Assembly (NCBI RefSeq): GCF_047030795.1
Contig: NZ_JBKYIC010000002.1
Reading direction: 5' to 3' (one strand)
Source: Frisingicoccus sp902471845
GTDB lineage: Bacteria > Bacillota > Clostridia > Lachnospirales > Lachnospiraceae
Length of the DNA stretch: 64,000 nucleotides
Numbering within the stretch: position 1 is the first letter of the stretch; every line of letters starts with the position of its first letter. Both the position numbers and the translations under genes were made by a program. This document shows, piece after piece, positions 14,654-24,014 of the stretch. The notes under the pieces were generated by a model that was not told the DNA's origin, did no database searches, and worked only from the letters and a program-made list of their open reading frames with translations.

Positions 14654-16065
14654 TGGCGGTGTGCGAGATATGGGATGTGAAAGGCAGGCTCGACCACCCC
14701 ATCGACTATGCCGAAAACCCAGAAAAGACCGCCAACCCCAAATACAGCGAAAGCGATTTACAGGCGATGGTGGATGTCATGGAATATGCCACCAATAAGG
14801 ACAAGACCGAACAGCGGTTTTTTGTCAGCGGCGTGAACTGCGACCCCGCCACCGCAAGGGATGAAATGATGATTGCCAAACATCAGTGGAACGACACGAG
14901 CGAGATTGTCTGCTACCACGGCTTTCAGAGCTTCAAGGCAGGCGAGGTCACGCCAGAGGTTGCCCATGAGGTGGGCGTGAAGTTAGCCGAGAAGATGTGG
15001 GGCGGCAGGTTTCAAGTGATTGTCGCCACCCACCTAAATACCGAGTGCCTGCACAACCACTTTGTTGTCAACTCGGTTTCCTTTGCGGACGGCAAGCACT
15101 ATCACGATAACAAGAAAAACCTGCGGCTGCTCCGTAAGCGTTCCGATGAGCTTTGTCGTGAGTATGCGTTATCAGTCATCGAACACCCAAGCGGTAAGAA
15201 AAAGCCCTACGCCCTCTACCAAGCGGAAAAGCAGGGGCGACCCACGAGGGACACCGTGGCACGGCAGGCGGTGGACGAAGCCATCTCCAAATCCTACACG
15301 CTGAAAGACTTTGACCGCCAGTTGTCGGAGATGGGATACCGAGTGAGTTTTGACCCTAACCGCAAATACTGGACGATTATCGGAAAGGGATGGCAAAGAC
15401 CGAAGCGGCTCTATAAGCTCGGAGAGGATTATACCAACGAGAGGATTGTGGAACGCATTAAGGAAAATTCCTATGCGGTGAAGTTTTCCAGTTTTTCCAA
15501 GCAGACAAAGCCTGTCAAGGTCATAAGGGTAAAAGGCTCATTGAAGAACGCCAAGAAAATCGGCGGCTTGCGTGGGCTGTATCTCCACTACTGCTATAAG
15601 CTCGGCATCCTGCCGAAAAAGAAACAACCCAATTATGCAAGGCTTCACTATCTCTTAAAAGATGATTTGATGAAGATGGAAGCCATCACACAGGAAACAA
15701 GGCTGCTCTGCCGCAACCACATTGATACGGCGGAGCAGCTCTTGTCATATAAAGGCTCTCTGGAATCCGAAATATCAGAGCTGACCGAACAGCGTAAGGG
15801 ACTTTATTCCCAGAGCCGCAAGGCAAGCGGCGAAGAAAAAGAAGCGGTCAAGGCTCGGCTTTCGGAAATCACGGAGCGAATGAAATTTTTACGGAAGGAG
15901 GTCAGACTGTGCGGGGGCATCGAAGCCCGCAGCGATACCCTCAAGGAAAAGTTACAGACCATACGGGCAGACGAAAAGGAACAGCAAAGAAAGGAGCTGA
16001 TGAAGGATGAACACAGGCGGCGAAGCGGCGGAGCAAATCGTGAGAATGAGCTTGGAGGGATTTGA
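14653..16065 (+). CDS. Relaxase/mobilization nuclease (MobA/VirD2 type)
   Basis: A 470-residue relaxase that nicks oriT and leads the strand into the recipient. The metal-binding triad is visible as H127, H134 and H136 (HLNTECLHNHFVVNS). Upstream, CYHGFQSF is a candidate for the tyrosine motif. The C-terminal ~150 residues are coiled-coil-rich (ELTEQRKGLYSQSRKASGEEKE). ATG 14653 overlaps the mobC stop; a longer frame starting at 14590 would overlap mobC heavily and lacks a site. It overlaps pcfB by 59 bases. oriT was not located but should lie near. Confidence 0.92.
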   Translation: MAVCEIWDVKGRLDHPIDYAENPEKTANPKYSESDLQAMVDVMEYATNKDKTEQRFFVSGVNCDPATARDEMMIAKHQWNDTSEIVCYHGFQSFKAGEVTPEVAHEVGVKLAEKMWGGRFQVIVATHLNTECLHNHFVVNSVSFADGKHYHDNKKNLRLLRKRSDELCREYALSVIEHPSGKKKPYALYQAEKQGRPTRDTVARQAVDEAISKSYTLKDFDRQLSEMGYRVSFDPNRKYWTIIGKGWQRPKRLYKLGEDYTNERIVERIKENSYAVKFSSFSKQTKPVKVIRVKGSLKNAKKIGGLRGLYLHYCYKLGILPKKKQPNYARLHYLLKDDLMKMEAITQETRLLCRNHIDTAEQLLSYKGSLESEISELTEQRKGLYSQSRKASGEEKEAVKARLSEITERMKFLRKEVRLCGGIEARSDTLKEKLQTIRADEKEQQRKELMKDEHRRRSGGANRENELGGI

Positions 16066-16819
16066 GGTCGCTGCCAAAATCACGGGGGCAGGTGCGAAGA
16101 ATATTGCCATCCTCTTGTATTCCATTCTCAAAGAGGAAAAGAAAACCAAGGGCAAGGCGAGACTGACGAATATGCTGCGTTCTGGAAAGGAGCTGAAAGT
16201 CTTTACCGTCAAGCGTGGCGATTTGCAGAAATTCACGCAGGAAGCGAAAAAATACGGCGTACTCTACTGCGTCCTTGCAGACCGCAAGAACAAAGACCCT
16301 AATGCAGAGGTCGATGTGATTGCCAGAGCCGAGGACGCATCGAAAATCAGCCGTATCGTGGAACGCTTCAGCCTTGCTTCGGTGGATACCGCATCCATCG
16401 TCACCACGGCGGAAAAAAGCAGGGATGCAAAGGACGGACAGCCAGAGCCAGAAATCACAACGCCCGAAAAGGCGGAGAAAGACAAGCTCATGGACGCCCT
16501 TATGGGTAAGCCCATGCAGAAAGAGGAAAACGCCCCAAACCCCTCGGTGGCAAAGACGGAAAAATCCCCTCTGTCCGAGCCTACCTCAGAGCAGCCAAAG
16601 AAATCCGCAGAGGGGGCTACTATGACTAAGGCGGAGAAACCGTCAGTCAGAGAAGAACTGCGGAAAATCAAGGAGAGCCGAAAGGAGCAGGAAGCCGATG
16701 TCCCTGCCGTCGGCAAAGACAAATCTTCCGACAAGGCGAAGAAACCGACCGCAGGAAAGACGGAGCATAAACAGCCGCCGAAGCGGAAGAAACCGAGCAA
16801 ATCGAAAGGAGCAAGATAA
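16007..16819 (+). CDS. pcfB: PcfB family conjugation protein (DUF3801)
   Basis: A 270-residue protein. The N-terminal ~125 residues match the PcfB family (AEQIVRMSLEGFEVAAKITGAG, then a KEYGVLYCVLADR-like core); the rest is a long Lys/Glu/Pro-rich, probably disordered tail. In pCF10-like systems PcfB links the relaxosome to the coupling protein, which agrees with its place between relaxase and VirD4 genes. It starts inside the relaxase gene and ends directly against the next ATG. Confidence 0.85.
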   Translation: MNTGGEAAEQIVRMSLEGFEVAAKITGAGAKNIAILLYSILKEEKKTKGKARLTNMLRSGKELKVFTVKRGDLQKFTQEAKKYGVLYCVLADRKNKDPNAEVDVIARAEDASKISRIVERFSLASVDTASIVTTAEKSRDAKDGQPEPEITTPEKAEKDKLMDALMGKPMQKEENAPNPSVAKTEKSPLSEPTSEQPKKSAEGATMTKAEKPSVREELRKIKESRKEQEADVPAVGKDKSSDKAKKPTAGKTEHKQPPKRKKPSKSKGAR

Positions 16820-17683
16820 ATGAGTATCTATGATGTTTTCAACGGCGGCAGCCGCCCCTTTAACAAAGAGGAATGGGCAGCCGCAAAGCAGGCTCAGCGG
16901 CAGGAAGCCTATGAGATGATTGACAATACCTGTGCCGAGATGATGAAAAGCGGTGACAGCTTCCGCCAGTACCTTGATGTGCAGGGGCGTTTTGACCGCT
17001 ACTCTGTCAATAACGCTATCTTAGTATCGGCACAGATGCCCGAAGCGACGCAGCTCAAAGAACGGGCGGCTTGGAAGCAGAGCCGTGTCTATGTGAACAA
17101 GGACGCACAGAAAGTCGTTATCCTTGAGCCTGGCAAGGAATATACCCGTGAGGACGGCACAAAGGCTGTCGGGTATAACGCCAAAGAGGTTTTTGATGTT
17201 TCCGAAACCTCTGCAAAGGACAGACAGCAGCCGCAGGAAGCCAAGACCATGCGTGAGCTTGTGTCGGCAATGATTGACGCAAGCCCTGTCGGCTTTCAGC
17301 CCGTCGAGGAGCTTGAAGTGCCTGCGTTCTATGACAGCTCACAGCAGACCATTTTTATCAGGACGGGGCTTTCCGAGGAACAGCTCTTTGTGAGCATGGC
17401 AAAGGAAGTGTCGGCGGCGGTCTTTGACTTCAAGCATAACGAGAGCCGTGACGCTTCCGATTTCAAATCCTTCTGCGTTGCCTATATGGTAAGCTCCCGT
17501 TACGGCGTGGATACCAGAGGATTTAACTTCGGCAGGCTTCCCAAAGAGTATGAGGGGATGGATACGCAGGCGTTCAAGGGCGAGCTTGGCTCGATGCGTG
17601 ATGTGCTTGGGGAAATCCAGAGCGATATGTATAAGAGCATGGAGAAGAACAAGCCGCCCAAATCCAAAGAGCAGGAACGCTAA
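16820..17683 (+). CDS. ArdC/LtrC-like ssDNA-binding protein
   Basis: A 287-residue soluble protein. The first ~110 residues look like the ArdC N-terminal domain (GDSFRQYLDVQGRFDRYSVNNAILV ... WKQSRVYV), which binds single-stranded DNA and can act against restriction. The second part resembles the peptidase-like domain of the family but I do not see an intact HExxH; MAKEVSAAVFDF is in the expected place, so it is probably non-catalytic. The gene begins at the base after the pcfB stop. A role in protecting incoming DNA is likely. Confidence 0.7.
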   Translation: MSIYDVFNGGSRPFNKEEWAAAKQAQRQEAYEMIDNTCAEMMKSGDSFRQYLDVQGRFDRYSVNNAILVSAQMPEATQLKERAAWKQSRVYVNKDAQKVVILEPGKEYTREDGTKAVGYNAKEVFDVSETSAKDRQQPQEAKTMRELVSAMIDASPVGFQPVEELEVPAFYDSSQQTIFIRTGLSEEQLFVSMAKEVSAAVFDFKHNESRDASDFKSFCVAYMVSSRYGVDTRGFNFGRLPKEYEGMDTQAFKGELGSMRDVLGEIQSDMYKSMEKNKPPKSKEQER

Positions 17684-17698
17684 CAGGAGGTGCAGCCC

Positions 17699-17896
17699 AT
17701 GAAAGAAGAACGCTACCATCTGGCTATGGATAAGTATGATAAGAACATTATGCTCAACGCACTGAACACGCTGCGTACCGAGCAGGTACGGGAGGAACGC
17801 CCCACCGACCCCGTTGACGAGCTGATTATCAGAGTGTCCAAAGCCCCGACCAGAAAAGTAAAGGTCGCCCCGTGCAGGTGCAATGAGGAACGATGA
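17699..17896 (+). CDS. Small conserved ICE protein before virD4
   Basis: A 65-residue basic protein. AGGAGGTG (17685-17692) fits ATG 17699 better than GTG 17690. The helix MDKYDKNIMLNALNTLRTEQ and a Lys/Arg C-terminus suggest a nucleic-acid or protein adaptor. It overlaps the coupling-protein gene by 14 bases. Found in the same place in related elements; no function known to me. Confidence 0.65.
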   Translation: MKEERYHLAMDKYDKNIMLNALNTLRTEQVREERPTDPVDELIIRVSKAPTRKVKVAPCRCNEER

Positions 17897-19673
17897 GAAC
17901 AAGGCGAGCCTAATCCTTGCCGTATGCGGCATTGTTCCCGTCGTGTGGCTTGCCCTGCTGACAGCACCTTATGTCAGCGGCGGCATCGTGGAGATAATCG
18001 GAAACCTATCCGTGGCAATCAATGACCCGTTTTCCATAACGGTGTGTGAGGACAGTTTAAGGACTGTCCTTATTTTTTTGCTTGCCTACGCTATGGGCAT
18101 CGGCATTTATCTCTCCACACGCAGGAACTACCGCAGGCGGGAGGAACACGGCTCTGCCAAATGGGGCAACGCAGGTACGCTCAATAAAAAGTACCGAGAT
18201 AAGGACGCATCACAAAATAAGCTGCTGACCCAGAATGTCCGTATCGGGCTGGACGGCAGGAAGCACCGCCGAAACCTAAACATCTTGGTATGCGGCGGCA
18301 GCGGGGCGGGCAAGACAAGGTTTTTCTGCAAGCCCAACGCCATGCAGTGCAACACCTCAATGGTAATCTTAGACCCAAAGGGAGAAATCGTCCGTGATGT
18401 GGGCGGTCTTTTGGAGAAGAAGGGCTATGAAGTGCGTGTGCTTGATTTAATCAATATGCACAAGAGCCATTGCTACAACCCTTTTGTCTATCTTCGGAAC
18501 GATAACGATGTGCAGCGGCTTGTAACAAATTTATTCAAGGCGACCACGCCGAAAGGAAGCCAGTCCCAAGACCCGTTCTGGGATACGGCGGCGAGTATGC
18601 TGCTCCTGTCTCTGGTGTTCTATCTGAAATACGAAGCACCGCCAGACGAGCAGAATTTCCCGATGGTGATGGAGCTGCTCCGTGCAGGCGAGGTACGGGA
18701 GGACGACGACAGCTATGTAAGCCCGTTAGACGAACTGTTTGACCGTCTGGAGATGGTAAACCCAGAGCATATCGCCCTCAAGTATTACCGTGATTACCAC
18801 TCTGGCTCTGCCAAGACCCTAAAGAGCATCCAGATAACCCTTGCCGCACGGCTTGAAAAGTTCAATCTGGAGAGCCTTGCGTCCTTGACCGCAACAGACG
18901 AGCTTGATTTGCCCTCTCTGGGGGAAAAGAAAGTCGCCCTGTTCGCCTTGATACCAGACAACGACACGAGCTTCAACTTCCTTGTCAGCATCCTTTATAC
19001 GCAGCTATTCCAACAGCTTTTTTATCTTGCCGACCATAAGTACGGCGGGAGCCTGCCCGTCCATTGCCATTTTATTATGGACGAATTTGCGAATGTTTCG
19101 CTGCCCGATGACTTTGACAAGATTTTGAGCGTCATGCGTTCCAGAGGTGTATCCGTTTCGATTATCCTGCAAAATCTGGCACAGCTCAAAGCCCTCTTTG
19201 AAAAGCAATGGGAAAGCATCTGCGGCAACTGCGATGAATTCCTCTATCTGGGCGGCAACGAGCAGAGTACCCACAAGTATGTGTCGGAGCTTTTGGGCAA
19301 GGAAACCATTGACACGAACACCTACGGGAAAAGCTCTGGACGCAGCGGGAACTATTCCACCAACTACCAGATTTCGGGGCGTGAGCTTTTAACGCCCGAT
19401 GAAGTGCGTATGCTCGACAACCGCTACGCACTTCTTTTTGTGCGTGGGGAACGCCCCGTCATGGACTTTAAGTATGACATCCTAAAGCACCCCAATGTGA
19501 AACTGACAGCAGACGGAGGACAGCCGCCTTATATCCACGGCGAGCCGACGCAGGCTGTCGCAACCCTTGTGTTTGACAGCGACATCCCAGAAAACGCCGT
19601 GAGCGTGAAGGCTGTCAGCACTTCCTATGAGCTTCTGTCCGAGGAGGACTTGGAAGAACTATTCAATTTATAA
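17883..19673 (+). CDS. VirD4-like coupling ATPase (type IV secretion)
   Basis: A 596-residue membrane ATPase that brings the relaxase-DNA complex to the channel. Two N-terminal transmembrane helices (~9-35 and ~60-80) are followed by the motor domain with Walker A CGGSGAGKTRF (137-147), a strong LDPKGE segment, and Walker B-like FIMDEFANV (D400). The late QNLAQLKALFEKQW region is typical for the family. It is the hub of the tra operon, and its TAA is followed by the Maff2 ribosome binding site. Confidence 0.93.
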   Translation: MRNDENKASLILAVCGIVPVVWLALLTAPYVSGGIVEIIGNLSVAINDPFSITVCEDSLRTVLIFLLAYAMGIGIYLSTRRNYRRREEHGSAKWGNAGTLNKKYRDKDASQNKLLTQNVRIGLDGRKHRRNLNILVCGGSGAGKTRFFCKPNAMQCNTSMVILDPKGEIVRDVGGLLEKKGYEVRVLDLINMHKSHCYNPFVYLRNDNDVQRLVTNLFKATTPKGSQSQDPFWDTAASMLLLSLVFYLKYEAPPDEQNFPMVMELLRAGEVREDDDSYVSPLDELFDRLEMVNPEHIALKYYRDYHSGSAKTLKSIQITLAARLEKFNLESLASLTATDELDLPSLGEKKVALFALIPDNDTSFNFLVSILYTQLFQQLFYLADHKYGGSLPVHCHFIMDEFANVSLPDDFDKILSVMRSRGVSVSIILQNLAQLKALFEKQWESICGNCDEFLYLGGNEQSTHKYVSELLGKETIDTNTYGKSSGRSGNYSTNYQISGRELLTPDEVRMLDNRYALLFVRGERPVMDFKYDILKHPNVKLTADGGQPPYIHGEPTQAVATLVFDSDIPENAVSVKAVSTSYELLSEEDLEELFNL

Positions 19674-19686
19674 GGAGGATTTATCT

Positions 19687-20049
19687 ATGCGAATTTTCAA
19701 CAAAAAGGACACCCAGAAGAAAGCAACCACGAAGCTGCCCATGACGGGCAAGGTCAGAACGGGTTTCCGCCGCTACTGCGTGGCGGTGCTTGCCCTCACG
19801 ATGGTGCTTGGCACATCCATGACCGCCTTTGCCGCTAACGACCCCATTCAGGTAGTCAACAACCTCTCTGATTTCATTTTCGGTCTGGTAAGGGCTGTCG
19901 GCATGATTATGCTCGGCTTCGGCATCGTGCAGATTGGCTTGTCGCTGAAATCCCACGACCCGTCCCAGAGGGCGAACGGTTTTCTGACCCTTGCAGGCGG
20001 CGTTGTCATTACCTTTGCAAAGGAGATTCTGACGCTTATCACAGGCTGA
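19687..20049 (+). CDS. Maff2 family mobile-element protein (small, exported/membrane)
   Basis: A 120-residue protein started at ATG 19687 behind AAGGAGGATTT. A basic N-terminus leads into a signal-like helix ending at AFA-AND (~residues 32-52), followed by two hydrophobic segments (~60-80 and ~95-115). Maff2 proteins stand between virD4 and trbL in Tn1549-type elements; size and topology recall VirB2 pilin-like subunits, but that role is an inference. A strong hairpin follows the gene. Confidence 0.85.
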   Translation: MRIFNKKDTQKKATTKLPMTGKVRTGFRRYCVAVLALTMVLGTSMTAFAANDPIQVVNNLSDFIFGLVRAVGMIMLGFGIVQIGLSLKSHDPSQRANGFLTLAGGVVITFAKEILTLITG

Positions 20050-20090
20050 TTGGGAAGTAGCAGACAGATTAACCCAAAGACACAAGACAG

Positions 20091-20140
20091 GGCTTATGGG
20101 GCAGATCCGCTTTGCGGATTGCCCCATAAGCCGATTTTTT
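20091..20140 (+). terminator. Strong intra-operon intrinsic terminator
   Basis: GGCTTATGGGGCA (20091-20103) pairs perfectly with TGCCCCATAAGCC (20120-20132); an inner stem ATCCGC/GCGGAT with a TTT loop extends it. A T-run (20135-20140) follows. It lies between the Maff2 gene and trbL in an otherwise unbroken tra operon, so it should make Maff2 mRNA more abundant than the downstream genes, or act as an attenuator. Confidence 0.9.
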
Positions 20141-20156
20141 ACAAGGAGGTGGTCGA

Positions 20157-20993
20157 ATGTCTGATAACTGGGTAGTGCAGAATTTAGAGAACGCCCTAAA
20201 TACTTGGAATGAGAAGTTAGCCGAGATATGGCAGCTCATTACCCAATCCCCAGAGAATTTTAAGGGTGGGGCGATATGGAAAGCCATTGTTGACATCCAC
20301 GGTGCGGTGCAGGCTATCGGGCTTGCCCTGCTCGTCCTGTTCTTTGTGGTAGGCGTGATGCGTACCTGCGGTAACTTTGCGGAAGTGAAGCGTCCAGAGC
20401 AGGCGTTGAAGCTGTTTATCCGCTTCGCCCTCGCCAAAGGTGCAGTGACCTATGGCTTGGAGCTGATGATGGCTCTGTTTAAAATTGTGCAGGGTATCAT
20501 ATCCACGGTTATGAACGCCGCAGGCTTCGGGGCGTCACAGCAGACGGTATTGCCGCAGGAGATTGTGACAGCCGTGGAGGATTGCGGCTTTTTCGAGAGC
20601 ATCCCCCTATGGGCGGTGACGCTTATCGGCGGTCTGTTCATTACAGTACTCTCGTTCATTATGATTATGTCGGTGTACGGCAGGTTTTTCAAACTGTATA
20701 TTTACACCGCCATCGCTCCCGTCCCCCTGTCCTCGTTTGCGGGAGAACCAAGCCAGAGCGTCGGCAAGAGCTTTATCAAGTCTTATGCCGCCGTGTGCCT
20801 TGAGGGGGCTGTCATCGTGCTTGCGTGCATTATCTTCTCCCTGTTTGCTTCTTCCCCGCCTGTCGTTAATCCCGATGCGGCGGCGGTCACAATGGTATGG
20901 AGCTATATCGGGGAGCTTGTATTCAATATGCTCGTCTTAGTCGGTGCGGTCAAGATGGCAGACCGTGTTGTTAGAGAAATGATGGGCTTGTAA
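20157..20993 (+). CDS. VirB6/TrbL-like channel protein
   Basis: A 278-residue integral membrane protein of the mating channel. There are about six hydrophobic helices (~43-65, ~95-125, ~150-185, ~215-235, ~250-270), with a conserved central AVTLIGGLFITVLSF and KLYIYTAIAPVPLSSFAGE region typical of the TrbL/VirB6 proteins of Tn1549-type elements. ATG 20157 is preceded by AAGGAGGTGG. It is followed by PrgI and VirB4 genes, completing the membrane part of the secretion system. Confidence 0.88.
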   Translation: MSDNWVVQNLENALNTWNEKLAEIWQLITQSPENFKGGAIWKAIVDIHGAVQAIGLALLVLFFVVGVMRTCGNFAEVKRPEQALKLFIRFALAKGAVTYGLELMMALFKIVQGIISTVMNAAGFGASQQTVLPQEIVTAVEDCGFFESIPLWAVTLIGGLFITVLSFIMIMSVYGRFFKLYIYTAIAPVPLSSFAGEPSQSVGKSFIKSYAAVCLEGAVIVLACIIFSLFASSPPVVNPDAAAVTMVWSYIGELVFNMLVLVGAVKMADRVVREMMGL

Positions 20994-21004
20994 AGGAGGA
21001 AGCA

Positions 21005-21214
21005 ATGGAACGGTTTTATATTTTCAAGGACGGGATGCAGCAAGGCAGCACCGCCACAAAGGAAAGTGCGGTTGACCTTATCCGCCAGTACCAGAAACAG
21101 GAAACACACCCGTTTCTGCGGGCAGAGTTCAGCATTATCAAGGGGGAGGAAGAATTTATCCCCTACCCGTCCCAGAAGAAAGCACCTAAGAGAAAGAATG
21201 AAATGCAACGGTAA
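21005..21214 (+). CDS. Small conserved tra-operon protein
   Basis: A 69-residue hydrophilic protein behind AAGGAGG (20994-21000). It reads MERFYIFKDGMQQGSTATKE, then one helix and a basic tail. It is always found, as far as I recall, between trbL and prgI genes in this ICE family. No motif points to an activity; an adaptor at the channel is possible. Confidence 0.65.
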   Translation: MERFYIFKDGMQQGSTATKESAVDLIRQYQKQETHPFLRAEFSIIKGEEEFIPYPSQKKAPKRKNEMQR

Positions 21215-21228
21215 GGAGGTGAGAACGG

Positions 21229-21681
21229 TTGGAAGTCAAGATAAATAAGGAAATCCGCAACTACACGGAGAGTATGTTTTTCGGGCTGTCGATGCGGCAG
21301 TTCATTTTTTCTGTCCTTGCCTGCGGCGTGGCGGTGGGCTTGTATTTCCTGCTCCGTCCGCAGTTCGGCACGGAAACCCTCAGTTGGATGTGTATTCTGG
21401 GGGCTTCCCCCTTTGCCATGATGGGCTTTATCAAGTACAACGGCATGACGGCGGAGCAATTCGTCTGGGCGTGGATAAAATCAGAGTTCTTAATGCCAAA
21501 GAAGATTTTGTTTTCCCCAGACAATCTCTACTACGAAGCGTTGAAACCCAACATCGAAGCGAGGGAAAAGGGCTTGCCCGCCCCGACCAAAAAGCAGAAT
21601 CGGCAGGCAGGAAAGCCAGAGAAAAAGAAAGCAAAGAAATCAAAAAAGCGTAAGGAGGTAAGCCATGATAAAGACGCTTAG
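21229..21681 (+). CDS. prgI: PrgI family membrane protein
   Basis: A 150-residue protein started at TTG 21229, eight bases after TAAGGAGGTGAG. It has the PrgI layout: a short N-terminal IRNYTESMFFGLSMRQ, two transmembrane helices (~22-42 and ~48-66), and a cytoplasmic part ending in a Lys-rich tail. PrgI is a VirB3-like part of Gram-positive type IV systems and pairs with VirB4. The gene overlaps virB4 by 17 bases. Confidence 0.85.
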   Translation: MEVKINKEIRNYTESMFFGLSMRQFIFSVLACGVAVGLYFLLRPQFGTETLSWMCILGASPFAMMGFIKYNGMTAEQFVWAWIKSEFLMPKKILFSPDNLYYEALKPNIEAREKGLPAPTKKQNRQAGKPEKKKAKKSKKRKEVSHDKDA

Positions 21682-23998
21682 AAACCTGTTCAAGCAGGAC
21701 AAGGAAAAATTTATCGTGCCGAAATCGGTGCAGGCGGTCATCCCGCTGAAAACCATGTGGGAGGACGGCATTTTCCTTGTCGGGAAGAACAAATATGCAA
21801 AGACCTTTCAGTTTGAGGACATCAACTATGCCGTGGCGAGCCGTGAGGACAAGGAAGCCATGTTCCTTGAATACTCGGAACTGTTAAACGCCCTCGACAG
21901 CGGGGCAACCACGAAAATCACTATCAATAACCGCAGGCTCAACAAGGCGGATTTTGAGCAGACCATCCTTATTCCTATGGCGGAGGACGGACTGGATAAG
22001 TACCGTAAGGAGTATAACAGGATGCTGCTTGACAAGGCGACGGGAGCGAACTCCATCGTGCAGGACAAATATGTGACCATCTCCGTCTGCAAGAAGAACA
22101 TTGAGGAAGCGAGAAATTATTTTGCCCGTGTGGGTGCTGACCTTATCGGGCATTTCAACCGTCTTGGCTCAAAGTGTACGGAGCTTGATGCCAACGACAA
22201 GCTGCGTATCTTCCATGACTTCTACCGCACGGGCGAGGAAACGGCGTTTTCTTTCGACCTCTCCCAGACCATGCGGAAAGGTCACGACTTCAAGGATTAT
22301 ATCTGTCCCGACTCCTTTGAGTTTGAAAAGGATTACTTCAAGATGGGCAATCGGTACGGGCGTGTGATTTTCCTCAGAGAGTACGCCGCCTATATCAAGG
22401 ACAGTATGGTGGCGGAGCTTTGCGAGCTTAACCGTAACATGATGCTCTCTGTCGATGTCGTTCCCGTTCCCACGGATGAAGCCGTGCGGGAAGTTGAGAA
22501 CAGGCTTCTGGGGGTGGAAACCAACATCACCAACTGGCAGAGGAAACAAAACCAGAATAATAACTTTTCCGCTGTTATTCCCTATGACTTGGAGCAGCAG
22601 CGAAAGGAAAGCAAGGAATTTCTGGACGATTTGACGACCCGTGACCAGAGGATGATGTTTGCGGTATTGACGATGGTGCATACGGCGGAAACAAAGGAGC
22701 AGCTTGATAATGACACCGAAGCCTTGCTCACCACGGCAAGAAAGCATCTCTGCCAGTTTGCCGTGCTGAAATATCAGCAGATGGACGGACTGAACACCGC
22801 CCTGCCGTTCGGCGTGAGGAAGATTGATGCCCTGCGTACCCTCACCACGGAGAGCCTTGCGGTGTTTATTCCGTTCCGTGTGCAGGAAATCTACCATAAG
22901 GACGGCGTTTATTACGGGCAGAATGTTATCAGCAAAAATATGATTGTCGCCAACCGTCGCCACCTTTTGAACGGCAATTCCTTTATCCTCGGCGTGTCTG
23001 GTGCGGGCAAGTCCTTTACGGCGAAAGAGGAAATGACGAGCATTGTCCTCACCGACCCTAACGCCGATGTGATTATTATAGACCCAGAGCGAGAGTATTC
23101 GCCTTTGGTAAAAGCAATGCAGGGCGAGGTTATTCACATTTCTGCAACAAGCGAAAACCATATCAACGCTATGGATATGAACTCTGATTACGGCGACGGT
23201 GCAAACCCCGTCATCTTAAAATCAGAGTTTATTTTGTCTTTGTGCGAGCAGCTCATCGGCGGGGCAAGCCTTGGGGCAAAGCAGAAATCCATCATTGACC
23301 GATGCACGGCGAGCGTCTACCGCTACTATCAGCAGGGCAACTATATGGGGACACCGCCGACCTTGCAGGACTTCCGTGAGGAACTTCTGAAGCAGAATGA
23401 GCCAGAAGCACAGGAAATCGCCCTTGCCATTGAGCTTTTCACGGATGGCTCCCTTAACACCTTTGCCAAGCACACGAATGTGGATACCAAGAGCCGCCTT
23501 ATCTGCTATGACATTCTGGATTTAGGAAAGCAGTTACAGCCTATCGGTATGCTTGTGGTGCTTGACAGCATCTTAAACCGCATCACGCAGAACAGGGCGA
23601 AAGGCAGGAACACTTTTATTTTCATTGACGAGATTTACCTGCTCTTTCAGCATGAATACTCGGCAAACTTCCTCTTTACTCTCTGGAAGCGTGTGCGTAA
23701 GTACGGGGCGTACTGTACTGGAATCACCCAGAATGTGGACGACCTGTTGCAGAGCCACACGGCAAGGACAATGCTTGCAAACTCCGAGTTTATCATCATG
23801 CTCAACCAAGCGTCCACAGACAGGATTGAACTTGCCAAGCTCTTAAATATCTCCGACTTGCAGATGAGCTATATCACCAATGTGGGTGCAGGTCAGGGGC
23901 TTTTGAAAGTGGGCAGCTCCCTCGTGCCGTTCGTTAATAAGTTCCCACGCAATACGGAGCTGTATAAGCTGATGACAACCAAATTTGGGGAGGTCTAA
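21665..23998 (+). CDS. VirB4-like conjugation ATPase
   Basis: A 777-residue cytoplasmic ATPase that powers the transfer channel. The first ~380 residues form the VirB4 N-terminal domain. The motor carries Walker A GVSGAGKSF (443-451), IIDPEREYSPL, Walker B IFIDEIYLLF (D655) and a late TGITQNVDDLL segment. The length is right for the family and the frame is intact. It overlaps prgI, so dosage of the two is linked. Confidence 0.94.
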   Translation: MIKTLRNLFKQDKEKFIVPKSVQAVIPLKTMWEDGIFLVGKNKYAKTFQFEDINYAVASREDKEAMFLEYSELLNALDSGATTKITINNRRLNKADFEQTILIPMAEDGLDKYRKEYNRMLLDKATGANSIVQDKYVTISVCKKNIEEARNYFARVGADLIGHFNRLGSKCTELDANDKLRIFHDFYRTGEETAFSFDLSQTMRKGHDFKDYICPDSFEFEKDYFKMGNRYGRVIFLREYAAYIKDSMVAELCELNRNMMLSVDVVPVPTDEAVREVENRLLGVETNITNWQRKQNQNNNFSAVIPYDLEQQRKESKEFLDDLTTRDQRMMFAVLTMVHTAETKEQLDNDTEALLTTARKHLCQFAVLKYQQMDGLNTALPFGVRKIDALRTLTTESLAVFIPFRVQEIYHKDGVYYGQNVISKNMIVANRRHLLNGNSFILGVSGAGKSFTAKEEMTSIVLTDPNADVIIIDPEREYSPLVKAMQGEVIHISATSENHINAMDMNSDYGDGANPVILKSEFILSLCEQLIGGASLGAKQKSIIDRCTASVYRYYQQGNYMGTPPTLQDFREELLKQNEPEAQEIALAIELFTDGSLNTFAKHTNVDTKSRLICYDILDLGKQLQPIGMLVVLDSILNRITQNRAKGRNTFIFIDEIYLLFQHEYSANFLFTLWKRVRKYGAYCTGITQNVDDLLQSHTARTMLANSEFIIMLNQASTDRIELAKLLNISDLQMSYITNVGAGQGLLKVGSSLVPFVNKFPRNTELYKLMTTKFGEV

Positions 23999-24014
23999 GA
24001 AAGGGGGATTGTTT

